DNA of 64,000 nt from Chromatiales bacterium. GTDB lineage: Bacteria > Pseudomonadota > Gammaproteobacteria > Thiohalomonadales > Thiohalomonadaceae. The first letter of the stretch is position 1. Every line of letters starts with the position of its first letter. The stretch is from assembly GCA_003251535.1 (NCBI GenBank), contig QKFD01000014.1:1-64000 (forward strand), given 5' to 3'. Below, piece by piece: positions 29,014 to 40,781 of the stretch. Under the pieces are notes generated by a model. That model saw nothing but the letters and a program-made list of their open reading frames with translations. It was not told where the DNA came from and did no database searches. The position numbers were made by a program, and so were the translations under genes.

Positions 29014-29017
<4 letters not shown>
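28559..29017 (+). CDS. Stand-alone MEKHLA domain protein
   Basis: A 152-residue soluble protein consisting of a single MEKHLA-type, PAS-like domain. Key stretches are [28 protein letters not shown] and [25 protein letters not shown]. In plants the domain ends HD-ZIP III regulators; in bacteria it occurs alone with unknown function. The sequence YGNATAL with Trp-rich ends recalls PAS ligand pockets, so small-molecule binding is plausible. It is divergent from pgm across 174 bp and overlaps the recQ stop by 4 nt. Confidence 0.8.
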
Positions 29018-31146
<2,129 letters not shown>

Positions 31147-31195
31147 CCTGGTGTCCAACGAATCTGTGATGGAAGAGTGGCGTATTGTAAACAGA

Positions 31196-31225
31196 ACACC
31201 GCAGGGCGGTCGCGCCCCGCGGTGT
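31196..31225 (-). terminator. Hairpin after protoporphyrinogen-oxidase-like gene
   Basis: A 7-bp stem (ACACCGC/GCGGTGT), one A-C mismatch, then 5 more pairs around a 4-nt loop. It lies just beyond the stop at 31235 on the minus strand and upstream of recQ. No T tract on the minus strand. Confidence 0.6.
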
Positions 31226-31234
31226 GTGAATCGG

Positions 31235-32476
31235 TTAGCTCTTGGGATCGGCCATCACGGTGCGGCGGTAGCGCCCCTCGGACGAGGCGGTGGGGGCCGC
31301 TGAAACGGGGGCGCTAAACCACTGCTGATGGAGCGCCTGCGAGTGGCGGACACACTCTTCAAGGGAGAGGCCATCGAGGTAGTTGCCGCTGATCCCCACC
31401 CCGCGTGGCAGGAGGCGATAGGCGGCGGCGATGCGCTCGTGGTGGTCCATCGGGAGTGAGGGGAGGTGGTGGGCGGCAAACGCCTCCGCCTCCCAGTGGG
31501 TAGTGCCCAATACCGCCGCCGCCGCCGCCCGTCGGCCGGCGGCATCCAGCAGCCCAGGGCGGAAGTGGAAGGTAAAACCGCGTAGCTGCGGGTGGGGGAT
31601 GGGGTCGCGTGAGACCACGGAGAAAAAGGGCTGCCGGCGGCCGATGAGGCCGGCGATAGGGGGCAGTTTCACCTGATCTTTGGCCACCACCACCCCCAGT
31701 GACTCCACCGTCACCAGCGGGATGCGGCCCACCTTGCCGGCGGTGCCTGGTGCCACCATCAGCAGCGGGCGTAGTGCCTGCTCCGAACCGGTGGCGACCA
31801 CTACCCGCTCCGTCTCCCACTGCGCCTCCGCGCAGCGCACCCGAAAGCCCTCGGTACCCGCCCGCTCGATCGACTCGACGCCGGCGTCGGTGCGTACCTC
31901 CAGCCCCTCCGCCAAGCGCTCCACCAGGGTGGAGAGCCCGCCGGGGAGGGAGAAGCTGCGGGGCAGCTGGCGCTGGCGTGGTTTGGGGCGGAAGAGGGTG
32001 TCGGCCGGGAAACCTGCCGTCGGTTGGCAGAGCATGGCGTCGAGGGCCGGCCCCACCACCTCGGCGAAGTTGCCCGGGCCGACAATGGCCTCATAGTATT
32101 CGGCCACCGACTGGCCATCGCGCCGCCGGAATGGCAGTTGCCAGCCACGGCGCAGCAGCTCCCACGGCCGCAACTCGCTGAAGAGGGTACGGGCGCCCCG
32201 CTCAGTCCAGAGGCGGTAGGGCAGGCTCTGGCGGGGGATGAGTTGCCCGTCCAGGCCGGTCAGCGCCAATAACTCAATGAGATGGCCGTAGGAGTTGAAG
32301 AGGGTATGGGCCCCCAACTCCAGCCAGAAGTCGGCGGTGGGGCGGAAGGTGTGGAGGGCACCACCCAAGCGGGGGGTGGCCTCCAGCAGCAGGGTGCGGT
32401 GACCTGCATCGTGGGCGCGGCGGGCGAGGGTGAGGCCGGCGATCCCGCCGCCGACCACAATGAGTTCGTAGGGCAT
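31235..32476 (-). CDS. Protoporphyrinogen oxidase-like FAD amine oxidoreductase
   Basis: A 413-residue flavoprotein. The N-terminus has a dinucleotide fold (VVGGGIAGL at 8-16, then [16 protein letters not shown]). The substrate-domain pattern ([39 protein letters not shown]) and the tail [22 protein letters not shown] match HemY/PPOX-like oxidases of heme and (bacterio)chlorophyll synthesis. Given bchE nearby, a porphyrin role is reasonable, but related amine oxidases (carotene desaturase-like) are possible. I chose the ATG at 32476; an ATG three codons upstream (32485) is an alternative. Confidence 0.72.
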   Translation of the reverse strand: MPYELIVVGGGIAGLTLARRAHDAGHRTLLLEATPRLGGALHTFRPTADFWLELGAHTLFNSYGHLIELLALTGLDGQLIPRQSLPYRLWTERGARTLFSELRPWELLRRGWQLPFRRRDGQSVAEYYEAIVGPGNFAEVVGPALDAMLCQPTAGFPADTLFRPKPRQRQLPRSFSLPGGLSTLVERLAEGLEVRTDAGVESIERAGTEGFRVRCAEAQWETERVVVATGSEQALRPLLMVAPGTAGKVGRIPLVTVESLGVVVAKDQVKLPPIAGLIGRRQPFFSVVSRDPIPHPQLRGFTFHFRPGLLDAAGRRAAAAAVLGTTHWEAEAFAAHHLPSLPMDHHERIAAAYRLLPRGVGISGNYLDGLSLEECVRHSQALHQQWFSAPVSAAPTASSEGRYRRTVMADPKS

Positions 32477-32561
32477 GGTCCTCATCCTTGTGTTTTCTGG
32501 GTGATTATACCGGGTGTTCCTCCTGGTCCGGCAGCGCTCCCGCCCTCCTCCGGCCCCTTTC

Positions 32562-32587
32562 AAAAAGGGTGTGGCCCCCGTAGGGGC
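32562..32587 (-). terminator. Intrinsic terminator after RRM gene
   Basis: On the minus strand a GCCCC-TACG-GGGGC hairpin overlapping the RRM stop codon is followed by CACACCC and TTTTT. It should end transcription of the helicase/RRM pair. Confidence 0.6.
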
Positions 32588-32856
32588 TAGTGTTTCTTGC
32601 GACCGCGACCGCCCGGCTTGGGGCGCTCCTCGTTGACCTTGAGTAGCTGTCCCTTGAAGCCGGTGCCATTGAGGCCGGCCACGGCGGCGCGCATCTCGTG
32701 GCCCTCCATCTCAACGAAGGCGAAGCCGCGGCAGCGGCCGGAGAAGAGATCTTTGGCCATCTCCAAGGCGCGGACCCGCCCGAACTGGGAGAAGAGTTCG
32801 CTAAGCTCCGCCTCGGTGGTGGTGGGGGGAAGGTTGCCTACATACATGCGCTTCAT
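32587..32856 (-). CDS. RRM-type RNA-binding protein
   Basis: An 89-residue protein that is essentially one RNA-recognition motif. RNP2 is MYVGNLP (about 4-10) and RNP1 is CRGFAFVEM (about 43-51). A short basic tail (GGRGRKKH) follows. Such single-RRM proteins in bacteria are often cold-induced RNA chaperones. The start overlaps the end of the DEAD-box helicase gene by 4 nt, so the two are translationally coupled and probably act on the same RNAs. Confidence 0.9.
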   Translation of the reverse strand: MKRMYVGNLPPTTTEAELSELFSQFGRVRALEMAKDLFSGRCRGFAFVEMEGHEMRAAVAGLNGTGFKGQLLKVNEERPKPGGRGRKKH

Positions 32857-34154
32857 GAGATCTCTCCTCGTGCGTCCCGCCGCCGGGCGGCGGGCTGTGG
32901 GCGCTTGCGGCCACGACTTTGACTTTCGCGGCCGCCGGCGGGTCCCCGGCTGCCATGGGGCCGGGGGGGTGGGTTACCGCCGCGTGGACGCGGCGTATGG
33001 CCCGGTTTCGGCTCCTCCACGCCGGTGGGTTCGAAACCGGGGATGACGGCCTTTTCAATGGGCCGCCGGATGAGTCGTTCGATATCACTGAGGTATTTGC
33101 GCTCATCTGCGCTGACCAGAGAGACGGCGTGCCCTTCACAGCCGGCCCGCCCGGTGCGGCCGATGCGGTGGACATAATCCTCAGGCACATTGGGTAATTC
33201 ATAGTTGACGACGTGGGGCAGTGCCTCGATATCGAGGCCGCGGGCGGCGATGTCGGTCGCCACCAAGACCCGCACGCTGCCATCTTTGAAGCCGGCTAGG
33301 GCGCGGGTGCGCGCCCCTTGGCTCTTATTGCCATGGATGGCGGCACAGGTGAGCCCCTCTTTCTCCAGCTGCTCGGCCAGCCGGTTGGCGCCGTGTTTGG
33401 TGCGGGTGAAGACCAATACCTGGCGCCAGTTGTGGTGGCCGATGAGCCAGGCGAGGGCCGACCGTTTCTGCCCTTGATCCACCCAGTAGGCCATCTGATT
33501 CACCCGGTCGGCGGTGGCGTTGCGACGCGCCACCTCCACCAGGGCCGGTTCGGTCAAGAACTGACCGGCCAGCTGTTTGATCTCGTCGGAGTAGGTGGCG
33601 GAGAAGAGCAGGTTCTGGCGCCGTGCCGGCAGTAGTCGCAGGATCTTGCGCAGGTCGTGGATAAAGCCCATATCCAGCATCCGATCCGCCTCATCCAGCA
33701 CCAGGATCTCCAGGCGCGAGAGGTCGAGATTGCCGAGGCTGACGTGGTCCAGCAGGCGGCCCGGTGTAGCCACCAAGATGTCAACCCCCCGCTGGAGGGC
33801 ATCCGCCTGCGGTTTGTGGCCCACGCCACCAAAGATGACGGTGCTGCGCAGGGGGAGATATTTGCCGTAGTGACGTACCGACTCACCTACCTGGGCGGCC
33901 AGCTCACGGGTTGGGGTGAGGACCAGGGCGCGCACCGGCCGACGTCCTTCTTGGCGGCGGGCAGCGAGGCGTTGTAGTACCGGGAGGGCGAAACCGGCGG
34001 TCTTGCCGGTGCCGGTCTGGGCACCCGCTAAGAGATCGCGCCCCTCCAGTACCAGCGGGATGGCCTGGCTCTGGATAGGGGTCGGTTGGGTATAGCCATG
34101 TTCTTGGACAGCACGCACCAGTTCGGCAGCGAGTCCGAGGGAGGAAAAAGGCAT
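32853..34154 (-). CDS. rhlE: DEAD-box RNA helicase, RhlE-like
   Basis: A 433-residue ATP-dependent RNA helicase. Q motif region [12 protein letters not shown] (22-33), Walker A AQTGTGKT (45-52), [13 protein letters not shown] (DEAD box, motif II), FSATYSDE (motif III) and [10 protein letters not shown] (motif VI). The C-terminal 60 residues are Pro/Arg/Gly-rich and disordered, as in RhlE. RhlE-type helicases help ribosome assembly and RNA decay, especially in the cold. It is first gene of a two-gene unit with the RRM protein. Confidence 0.92.
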   Translation of the reverse strand: MPFSSLGLAAELVRAVQEHGYTQPTPIQSQAIPLVLEGRDLLAGAQTGTGKTAGFALPVLQRLAARRQEGRRPVRALVLTPTRELAAQVGESVRHYGKYLPLRSTVIFGGVGHKPQADALQRGVDILVATPGRLLDHVSLGNLDLSRLEILVLDEADRMLDMGFIHDLRKILRLLPARRQNLLFSATYSDEIKQLAGQFLTEPALVEVARRNATADRVNQMAYWVDQGQKRSALAWLIGHHNWRQVLVFTRTKHGANRLAEQLEKEGLTCAAIHGNKSQGARTRALAGFKDGSVRVLVATDIAARGLDIEALPHVVNYELPNVPEDYVHRIGRTGRAGCEGHAVSLVSADERKYLSDIERLIRRPIEKAVIPGFEPTGVEEPKPGHTPRPRGGNPPPRPHGSRGPAGGRESQSRGRKRPQPAARRRDARGEIS

Positions 34155-34520
34155 TGTGTCTCCAGCACCGGACCCACTCGGGCGGGTAGTGCAGTTGGTT
34201 GTTAGGGTGCGGGGGCTGTCGAGGCGTACCGCGCTTGTGGGGGGCCGGGTCGGGCGTTGAACGCCGCCCGATCGGCGCGGGATCAGCCTGTGGCAGATCG
34301 GTGAACCGGCATTATACGCCGAAACCCCACTGCAACCCCAAGGTAGAGGCCTGCCCGGGTTGGAACGCCCAACGCAATGGATGGTTCCCTAATGGGGTGG
34401 GGCCTGCTCACCCGCGGGGCTAGGTGAGTCATCAGGCGGGGTGGTGAGGGCTTGTATACTGGCCGTTTGGCTCAATCTCCCTCTCTATCTGCCTTTGCAA
34501 TGAAAGGATCCACTTCACCC
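34155..34520. other. Divergent promoter region, rhlE / M16C protease
   Basis: A 366-bp space with no gene. A -10-like TATACT lies at 34455-34460 on the plus strand, which argues against translation starting at the in-frame ATG at 34452. The -35 region is weak. The rhlE promoter should lie at the left end. Confidence 0.45.
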
Positions 34521-37445
34521 ATGACCGCACCAGCCCACCATAGCGCCTTTACCTGGATCCGCTCGACCCCTATCGCCTCGCTCAACCTGGAGGTACAGGA
34601 GTTTCGTCACCAAGCCACCGGCGCGCCCCACTTTCACCTGGCCGCGGCCGACGATCAAAATGTCTTCCTGGTGGCGCTGCGCACCGTGCCGCAAGACTCC
34701 ACCGGGGTGGCCCATATCTTGGAACACACCGCCCTCTGCGGTAGCCAAAAATTTCCGGTGCGGGATCCCTTTTTCATGATGACCCGGCGTTCGCTCAACA
34801 CCTTCATGAACGCCTTCACCTCCAGCGACTGGACCGCCTATCCATTTGCCAGTTGCAACCGTAAAGATTTTGATAATTTGCTCCAGGTCTACCTGGATGC
34901 GGTCTTCTTTCCCAACCTTGACCCGCTCGATTTTGCCCAGGAGGGTCATCGGGTGGAGTTTGCACAGCCGGATGATCCCAGTAGTGAGTTGGTGTTCAAG
35001 GGGGTGGTATACAACGAGATGAAAGGGGCGATGAGTTCCCCTATCTCCTCCCTCTATCAGTACCTCACGGAGCACCTATTTCCCTCGGTGACCTACCACT
35101 ACAACAGCGGTGGCGATCCGCAGGTGATCCCCGATCTCAGCTTTGAACAGCTGAAGGCGTTTCATGCCCACCACTATCACCCCTCCAACGCCATCTTCAT
35201 GACCTTTGGCGATATCCCGGCGGTGACCCATCAAGAGCGCTTTGAGGCGTTGGCCCTAAACCGCTTTCAGGCGCTCGATCTACAGATCCGGGTGCCGGAC
35301 GAGCAGCGCTACAGCACCCCGCAGCGGGTGACGGAGCGCTACTCCGTAGATGGCGCCGAGGGGCTCACTGACAAGAGCCATGTGGTGGTGGGTTGGTTAT
35401 GGGGCCGCTCCACGGACTACGACGAGGTGCTGACGGCCCAGCTGCTCTCCGATGTGCTGCTCGACAACAGCTCTTCCCCGCTACGCCATGCCCTGGAGAC
35501 CACCGAGCTGGGGAGCAATCCATCACCACTGTGTGGTTTGCAGGACTCCAGCAAGGAGATGATCTTTGCCTGCGGCCTGGAGGGGACCAATCCCGAGTTG
35601 GCCGTGGCGGTGGAGCAGTTGGTACTTGACACCTTGCAGCGGATTGCCACCGAGGGGGTCCCCCAAGAGGTGGTGGAGGCGATGCTACACCAGTTGGAGT
35701 TCTCCCAACGCGAGGTGGGGGGAGATGGTCAACCCTACGGCCTCTCCCTCATCCTGCACGCCCTCGCCCCTGCGGTGCATGGTGCCGATCCGGTGGCGGC
35801 CCTTGACCTCGACTCCATCCTCAACCGCCTGCGGGTCCGGGTGCAGGACCCGGAGTTCATCAAGGCACTGGTGCGCCGCCTGCTGCTCGACAATCCCCAC
35901 CGCGTCTGCCTCACCATGCAGCCCGATCCAGGCCTGGCCGCGGAGCGCGAGGCGGCGGAGCGGGCGCGCCTGGCGGGGCTGAAACAGGCGTTGGATGCCA
36001 AGGCGCAGCAGCAGGTGGTGGCGCAGGCCCAACAGCTGGTGGAGCGGCAGATGCGCCAGGATGATCCCGAGCTGCTACCCAAGGTGAGCTTGGACGATGT
36101 GCCGGCCGATCTGGTCATCCCGGAAGGGGAGCAGAGTCAGGTCGCTGGCTATCCCACCACCTGGTATGCCCGTGGTACCAACGGCATTGTCTATGAGGAG
36201 TTGGTGGTGGATCTGCCCGCTCTGCCGCCGGAGCTGAGCGACCGCTTGCCACTACTGTGCAGCGTGCTGGCCGAGGTGGGTAGTGGGGGGCGCGACTACC
36301 TCTCCACCCAGGCGCTACACGCCGCGGTGACCGGTGGACTCCATGCCCGTAGTGTGGTGCGGGCTGGGGTCGATGATCTAACGGCTGGTCGTGGGGTGCT
36401 GGTGCTCTCCGGTAAGGCGTTGGCCCGCAACCAAGCGGCGCTGGCGGATCTCCTGCGCGAGACCTTGGAGAGCGCCCGTTTTGATGAGCTGCCGCGCCTG
36501 CGGGAGTTGGTGGCCCAGGAGCGGGCCCACTCAGAGCAGGGGGTGGTGGGGCACGGTCACTCCTTGGCCATGATGGCCGCTACCAGCAGCCTAAGCCCCA
36601 GCGCCGCGCTCTCCCACCGCTGGCACGGTCTGGTGGGGATCCGCCAGTTGAAGGCGCTGGATGATGAGCTGGATGATCCCGCCCAGCTTGCTGTCCTGGC
36701 GGCGCAGTTGCAACAGCTGCGGGATCTGCTGCTGAAGGCGCCACGCCAGCTGCTGGTGGTGGGGGAGGCGGAGCAGCGCGACACGCTCTTGAACTCGCTG
36801 GGGCGGAGCCTAACGCCCCAGTTACTCGCTACCGGCCTCTCCCCCTTCACGCCCCCTACCCCCAGTGGCACGGTCAACCAGGGCTGGACCACCAGCACCC
36901 AGGTGAACTTCTGCGCCCGCGCCTATCCGGCGGTGGCGGTCAACCACCCCGATGCCGCTGCCCTGATGGTGCTGGGCGGCTTCCTGCGCAACAACTTCCT
37001 CCACCGTGCTATTCGGGAGCAGGGGGGGGCCTATGGTGGTGGGGCGGGCTACGACGGCGACGCCGGGGCCTTCCGCTTCTACTCCTATCGGGATCCGCGC
37101 CTGGCCGAGACCTTGGCCGATTTCGATCACGCCATCGACTGGCTGTTGACTGAGCGGCATGAGTGGCGGGTGTTGGAGGAGTCCATCTTGGGCGTGGTCT
37201 CCAGTATCGATAAGCCGGGTTCACCGGCGGGGGGGGCCAAGCGCGCCTTCCATAGCGCGCTGCATGGCCGTACTCCGGAACAGCGCCGCCAGTTGCGCCA
37301 ACGCATCCTGGAGGTACGGCTGGAGGAGCTACAGCGGGTGGCGGAGCGCTACCTACGCCACGGCCAGGCCCATACCGCCGTGATCACCGATGCCGGTCGT
37401 CTGGCGGCGGCGGGTGGTTTGGGGCTGGAGGCGATGCGCCTCTAA
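34521..37445 (+). CDS. M16C metalloprotease, presequence-protease (PreP)-like
   Basis: A 974-residue clam-shaped zinc peptidase. The inverted zinc motif HxxEH is HILEH at 65-69, with the distal Glu in the VVYNEMKGAMSS segment near 140. The length, CGSQKFPVRDPFF and NTFMNAFTSSDWTAYPFAS place it with PreP/Cym1 (M16C), which degrade small unfolded peptides. The C-terminal half carries the Arg/Tyr region (GGAYGGGAGYD) that binds substrate in trans. There is no signal peptide, so it is probably cytosolic. Starts at 34500 and 34521 are both possible; neither has a clear ribosome site. Confidence 0.88.
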   Translation: MTAPAHHSAFTWIRSTPIASLNLEVQEFRHQATGAPHFHLAAADDQNVFLVALRTVPQDSTGVAHILEHTALCGSQKFPVRDPFFMMTRRSLNTFMNAFTSSDWTAYPFASCNRKDFDNLLQVYLDAVFFPNLDPLDFAQEGHRVEFAQPDDPSSELVFKGVVYNEMKGAMSSPISSLYQYLTEHLFPSVTYHYNSGGDPQVIPDLSFEQLKAFHAHHYHPSNAIFMTFGDIPAVTHQERFEALALNRFQALDLQIRVPDEQRYSTPQRVTERYSVDGAEGLTDKSHVVVGWLWGRSTDYDEVLTAQLLSDVLLDNSSSPLRHALETTELGSNPSPLCGLQDSSKEMIFACGLEGTNPELAVAVEQLVLDTLQRIATEGVPQEVVEAMLHQLEFSQREVGGDGQPYGLSLILHALAPAVHGADPVAALDLDSILNRLRVRVQDPEFIKALVRRLLLDNPHRVCLTMQPDPGLAAEREAAERARLAGLKQALDAKAQQQVVAQAQQLVERQMRQDDPELLPKVSLDDVPADLVIPEGEQSQVAGYPTTWYARGTNGIVYEELVVDLPALPPELSDRLPLLCSVLAEVGSGGRDYLSTQALHAAVTGGLHARSVVRAGVDDLTAGRGVLVLSGKALARNQAALADLLRETLESARFDELPRLRELVAQERAHSEQGVVGHGHSLAMMAATSSLSPSAALSHRWHGLVGIRQLKALDDELDDPAQLAVLAAQLQQLRDLLLKAPRQLLVVGEAEQRDTLLNSLGRSLTPQLLATGLSPFTPPTPSGTVNQGWTTSTQVNFCARAYPAVAVNHPDAAALMVLGGFLRNNFLHRAIREQGGAYGGGAGYDGDAGAFRFYSYRDPRLAETLADFDHAIDWLLTERHEWRVLEESILGVVSSIDKPGSPAGGAKRAFHSALHGRTPEQRRQLRQRILEVRLEELQRVAERYLRHGQAHTAVITDAGRLAAAGGLGLEAMRL

Positions 37446-37476
37446 CAGCCATCCCCCCTGCGGCCGTCTGCAAGCC

Positions 37477-37515
37477 CTGGCGGGGCACCTGAGAGATACC
37501 CAGGTGTCCCGCCAG
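37477..37515 (+). terminator. Long hairpin after M16C protease
   Basis: A 15-bp stem (CTGGCGGGGCACCTG with CAGGTGTCCCGCCAG, one G-U pair) and a 9-nt loop begin 31 nt after the stop. There is no T tract. Confidence 0.7.
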
Positions 37516-38410
37516 AGACCCACCTACTCCCCCCCTTTCATAATCCCCCCTCCTCTCCAGGGGAGGGCATACCCCGACGCCAACCCGCATCTCTCTGAGC
37601 AACGCCCTAGCCGCGTTATGGGCACGGTCGGTGATTGTTGGGTCGGCCAGTTCATAAAAATTTGGATCAATACCCTTGCTGGGTCGTTGCCGCCCCTGGC
37701 GGGGGCACACGACCCCTTTAAGAGGATCGGCAGGCGAGTCGCCTGTGGAAAATGGGGATCAGCAGGACCCAAAATATTATCTGGCCGACCGGTCAATGTC
37801 GTGAGAAGTCCTAGCACGCTGGAGGCCCTATTGCAAAGGGTGATGAAGGCCATTTTCCAAGGCTTAAGCAAGGTAAACCGCAGGCGCGTCGGCAAGTCAG
37901 GGAGGGGCGGGACAAGGGGGGAGGAAATTAAGTAAGTATTAATAATCTGTACAACGTGATGCGATGCACATATAGACCGAATCTAACGATGACGCGCGCC
38001 GGAATGACATAAGAATATAAGCAGTGATTTATTATTAATACATATGACTGTCACCATTGACAGGCCATTCTCGCTGTCCATACACTGCCGCCTATTCCGC
38101 GTGTACCGTAAGGGTAAGAGTTGTTGGGCGTGTGCGCGAACGTCCGGGTGAAGATGGTTGGATACGGTGACGGGAGGTCCCAACCCAAGGTGGGAAGACG
38201 CCCAACGCACGATCCTCTCTATCGCAGTCCCCGTTAAGTTCCTGTCTCTCTCGCACCGTCTGGTCATTTGTAGCACCGTTTATCTCCCTTCTCTGCTGGG
38301 GTCAGCTCAGCGTTGATCGTTGGCGTCTGACAGCGGAGGTGGGGTATTGGAGTGCGCATGGATCGTCTGTAGTACCACCGTACTTTTTTCGGCCAAGGGA
38401 GTCAGGAGTG
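37516..38410. other. Large non-coding space with structured segments
   Basis: No convincing gene in about 900 bp. The part from about 37920 to 38060 is markedly AT-rich. At 38124-38205 an 8-bp outer stem (TTGGGCGT with ACGCCCAA) encloses further short complementary pieces (GGTTGG with CCAACC; TCCCA with TGGGA), suggesting a folded RNA or long leader of the HupE-like gene. A small hairpin CTGTCA-CCAT-TGACAG lies at 38048-38063. GGAG precedes the HupE ATG by 4 nt. Confidence 0.45.
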
Positions 38411-38998
38411 ATGTTCTATCGTATTGCTGTGTGGATTGGGTTACTGCTGTTTTCACCACTTGCTTCAGCCCATGTGGTTGAGTCGGAGACCGGCTTTCTG
38501 TCAGGCATGATGCATCCAGTGCTCGGCCTCGATCACCTACTGGCCATGCTCAGTGTTGGCGTGGTCAGTGCCCAGATCGGCGGTCGCGCCATCTGGACGG
38601 TGCCCGCAACCTTTGTCAGCGTGATGGTGATCGGCGGGATCCTCGGAGTGATGGAGGTTCCCATTCCCGCAGTAGAGATCGGCATTGCCCTTTCCGTTTT
38701 TGCTCTCGGCGTGGCGATTGCTGCGCACCGCCGTGCGCCCATTCTCGCAACCCAAGCATTCGTCGCTTTCTTTGCCATCTTCCACGGCCATGCCCACGGC
38801 ACCGAGATGCCTTGGACTGCCTCCCCTGTGCTCTACGCGCTGGGCTTCGTTGTGGGGACGAGCAGCATCCACATTATGGGCGTACTCATTGGCCACATCC
38901 TCTCCCGCACGGAGACGCGGATGGCGCTCTTGCGTTACATCGGCGCGGGAATGGCCGGTGTCGGCGCTCACCTGCTGATCGGCGTGGCAAGCGGTTAA
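38411..38998 (+). CDS. HupE/UreJ-family permease
   Basis: A 195-residue inner-membrane protein with a signal-like first helix (ending ASAHVVES) and about six further helices. The family motif HPVLGLDHLLAM (about 37-48) and a second His-rich motif FHGHAHGTEMP (about 123-133) are the metal-handling signatures of HupE/UreJ, which import nickel (or cobalt) for hydrogenase or urease. No hydrogenase or urease gene is in the window. GGAG precedes the ATG. It opens the 38.4-50.6 kb accessory stretch. Confidence 0.87.
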   Translation: MFYRIAVWIGLLLFSPLASAHVVESETGFLSGMMHPVLGLDHLLAMLSVGVVSAQIGGRAIWTVPATFVSVMVIGGILGVMEVPIPAVEIGIALSVFALGVAIAAHRRAPILATQAFVAFFAIFHGHAHGTEMPWTASPVLYALGFVVGTSSIHIMGVLIGHILSRTETRMALLRYIGAGMAGVGAHLLIGVASG

Positions 38999-39053
38999 CC
39001 GTCACGGCTGGAGGGCGGTAGGGCCTGAGCAGCAGGGGGTATCCGATCAGCAT

Positions 39054-39071
39054 GTCACAGCGCTGTCACCT
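39054..39071. promoter_or_regulatory. Dyad upstream of LysR gene
   Basis: TGTCACAGCGCTGTCACC contains the perfect palindrome ACAGCGCTGT (39057-39066) and two TGTCAC copies 11 bp apart. It lies about 130 bp before the LysR-type regulator, a plausible autoregulatory site. Confidence 0.4.
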
Positions 39072-39200
39072 GTTGTTCACATAGATCAGCCTCGGAGTGG
39101 GGCGAATAACAATCTCCCTGGCGATGAACAGGGGGACCTTGCGCATGAATTGCGATGTCGTCTCGCACATAAAAGTCGGCGGAGTCGCAAGGAGGGGATC

Positions 39201-40160
39201 ATGAACCTGATACAGCTGCGTTATGTGAAGGCGGTGGCAAGCACCGGATCGTTCAGCATGTCGGCGCGGCTGTGTGGCGTGTCGCAGCCGACGGTCTCCA
39301 ATGCGATCTCTGATCTGGAGTCAGAGCTGGGGCTCAAGTTGTTTCGGCGTTCCACCCGCTGTGTGGAGTTGACGCCATTTGGGAATAGTGTCATTGGCCA
39401 GATCGACTCTATTTTGAGCCTGGTGGAGGACATCGAGCAGGAGGCTGAGGCGCGGGCGCGGCCGGAGCAGAAGTTGATTCGTATCGCCTTCTCCCCGGTC
39501 GTGGATGGCCCACGCTTGATGTCGATGTTCGAACCGTTCCGCGAGGGTTTTGCGGGTCTCTCCTTCATTTATAAGGAGTGTCCCGTGACCGAGCTGGAGG
39601 GGCGTCTTGAGCAGGATAAGCTGGATGTCGTGTGTGGTATTCGTATCCACGAGCTACCCACCCTGAGTCGCTGCATCCTCTACTGGGATGTCTTGCGTTT
39701 CCTGCCACGGGGCGGCATCGAAAACTACAACGGCCCTCGGACGGTCTCCCTGCGGGACGTGAGCGAGGAGACGCTGATCTTCACCGTGGATGCCTGTGGT
39801 CTCGCCCCTGCGACGCGGGATCTCTTTCGCCGGCACCGTCTGCGGCTGCGGGAGTATCCTGGTAATCCATTGAGTTACTTGGTGCTCGAAGAGTGGTCGC
39901 GGGAGGGGATCGGGGCGGCGTTGTTACCCGAGTCGCGTATCTCCGCCGATCCCGAGGCCTACCCCATCTTGGTGTGTGACAACCGTCCGGTGACCATTGC
40001 CATCGAAGCCGTTTGGGTACGAACCCGCGGGGCTCCGCAGCATGTGCGGGACTTCTCTGCCTACCTCAAAGAGAAGAGCAGTGATTGCCTATCGGTGGCC
40101 TGCACCACACCCTCCAACAGTACGACCAACTTCAAACAGACGAGCGGTCTGATCGCTTGA
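39201..40160 (+). CDS. LysR-family transcriptional regulator
   Basis: A 319-residue regulator. The N-terminal winged helix-turn-helix (1-60: LRYVKAVASTGSFSMSARL, SQPTVSNAISDLESELGLKLF) is typical of LysR. The effector domain (about 90-300) has two alpha/beta lobes (RIAFSPVVDGPRL, VVCGIRIHELP). The effector is not readable. AGGAGGGGATC lies right before the ATG at 39201. It is between the HupE gene and the redox genes in the same orientation and is the only dedicated transcription factor in this stretch, so it is a candidate controller of the cluster. Confidence 0.88.
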   Translation: MNLIQLRYVKAVASTGSFSMSARLCGVSQPTVSNAISDLESELGLKLFRRSTRCVELTPFGNSVIGQIDSILSLVEDIEQEAEARARPEQKLIRIAFSPVVDGPRLMSMFEPFREGFAGLSFIYKECPVTELEGRLEQDKLDVVCGIRIHELPTLSRCILYWDVLRFLPRGGIENYNGPRTVSLRDVSEETLIFTVDACGLAPATRDLFRRHRLRLREYPGNPLSYLVLEEWSREGIGAALLPESRISADPEAYPILVCDNRPVTIAIEAVWVRTRGAPQHVRDFSAYLKEKSSDCLSVACTTPSNSTTNFKQTSGLIA

Positions 40161-40387
40161 TCTAGCAATGGGGGTGGGTCCCCTTGGACTCACCCTGCCT
40201 CCCCTTCTCCCTCCTGTCGGTCACGGCGCCCCACACCTCCCAAGACCCCTCGCGGAAAACCAGATGGTTTTCCTCTGATCTTTTCCCTCTGTGATAGGCA
40301 TCGGTCAGGCCAACGATCGCGCTGTTTTCTCTCTTCTGGCCGAAAGGCTTTATGACCGGCAGAGACCGAATCATCGGTCGTTTTTTT
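40161..40387 (+). ncRNA. Candidate small RNA or 3' UTR ending in an intrinsic terminator
   Basis: The LysR stop is followed by 227 non-coding bases that end in a textbook terminator (40364-40387). Within it is a perfect hairpin GGAAAACC-AGAT-GGTTTTCC at 40254-40273 and two copies of CATCGGTC (near 40298 and in the terminator). It may be a stable 3' UTR RNA or a separate small RNA. Small open frames on the minus strand here look spurious. Confidence 0.35.
40364..40387 (+). terminator. Intrinsic terminator
   Basis: A perfect 6-bp stem GACCGA/TCGGTC with loop ATCA, followed by GTTTTTTT. It lies 204 nt after the LysR stop. Confidence 0.85.
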
Positions 40388-40781
40388 GCTGGGATTGCGG
40401 AAGGCCACAAGTGGGCCGCCATCGCAATGAATAAAATGCACCGCTAATAGCTAATATCAATCGATACTCACGGCTCTCCTCTCCCTCCAGGGCTTAGGGT
40501 TTACCCTTAGAATCTAAAAAAAGAGACGGCCTTCACAAAAACAGGGCCGTTTTTCCTAAATAAATCCAAATTACAGATATAGGTAATCGCTATAAAACCG
40601 CCTTTGCATAGCCAATGGCTATAAAGCTATAGGGCGATCCGGTGTTCAACTGTGGGAAGGTGATATTTAAGATATGTCCACACAAACGCGAAGGGGAAAC
40701 GCGCTGTGGTCAAGGTAGACGGCTGAGAGAAAAAAGATAAATAGACTCTCCCATTATTCATTTGCATCAGGATCGAAACTC
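40388..40781. other. AT-rich space before the DUF4142 gene
   Basis: No gene is seen. It holds a second intrinsic terminator (40526-40554) and a two-part hairpin at 40678-40709 (CCACA/TGTGG enclosing CGCG/CGCG). It is clearly richer in A+T than the flanking genes. The promoter of the DUF4142 gene should lie here. Confidence 0.5.
40526..40554. terminator. Intrinsic terminator (probably bidirectional)
   Basis: Stem ACGGCC/GGCCGT with a 13-nt loop, followed by TTTTT and preceded by a run of seven A, so it can act on either strand. There is no gene next to it on either side. Confidence 0.75.

Noticed and set aside
37983-38276. Small minus-strand open frame before the HupE-like gene
   Set aside because: No ribosome site and no family; it ends CHSGARHR, a string that often appears when intergenic repeats are translated.
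38411-38998. HupE-like gene as part of a hydrogenase operon
   Set aside because: No hydrogenase or urease structural or maturation gene is within the window, so only the family is claimed.
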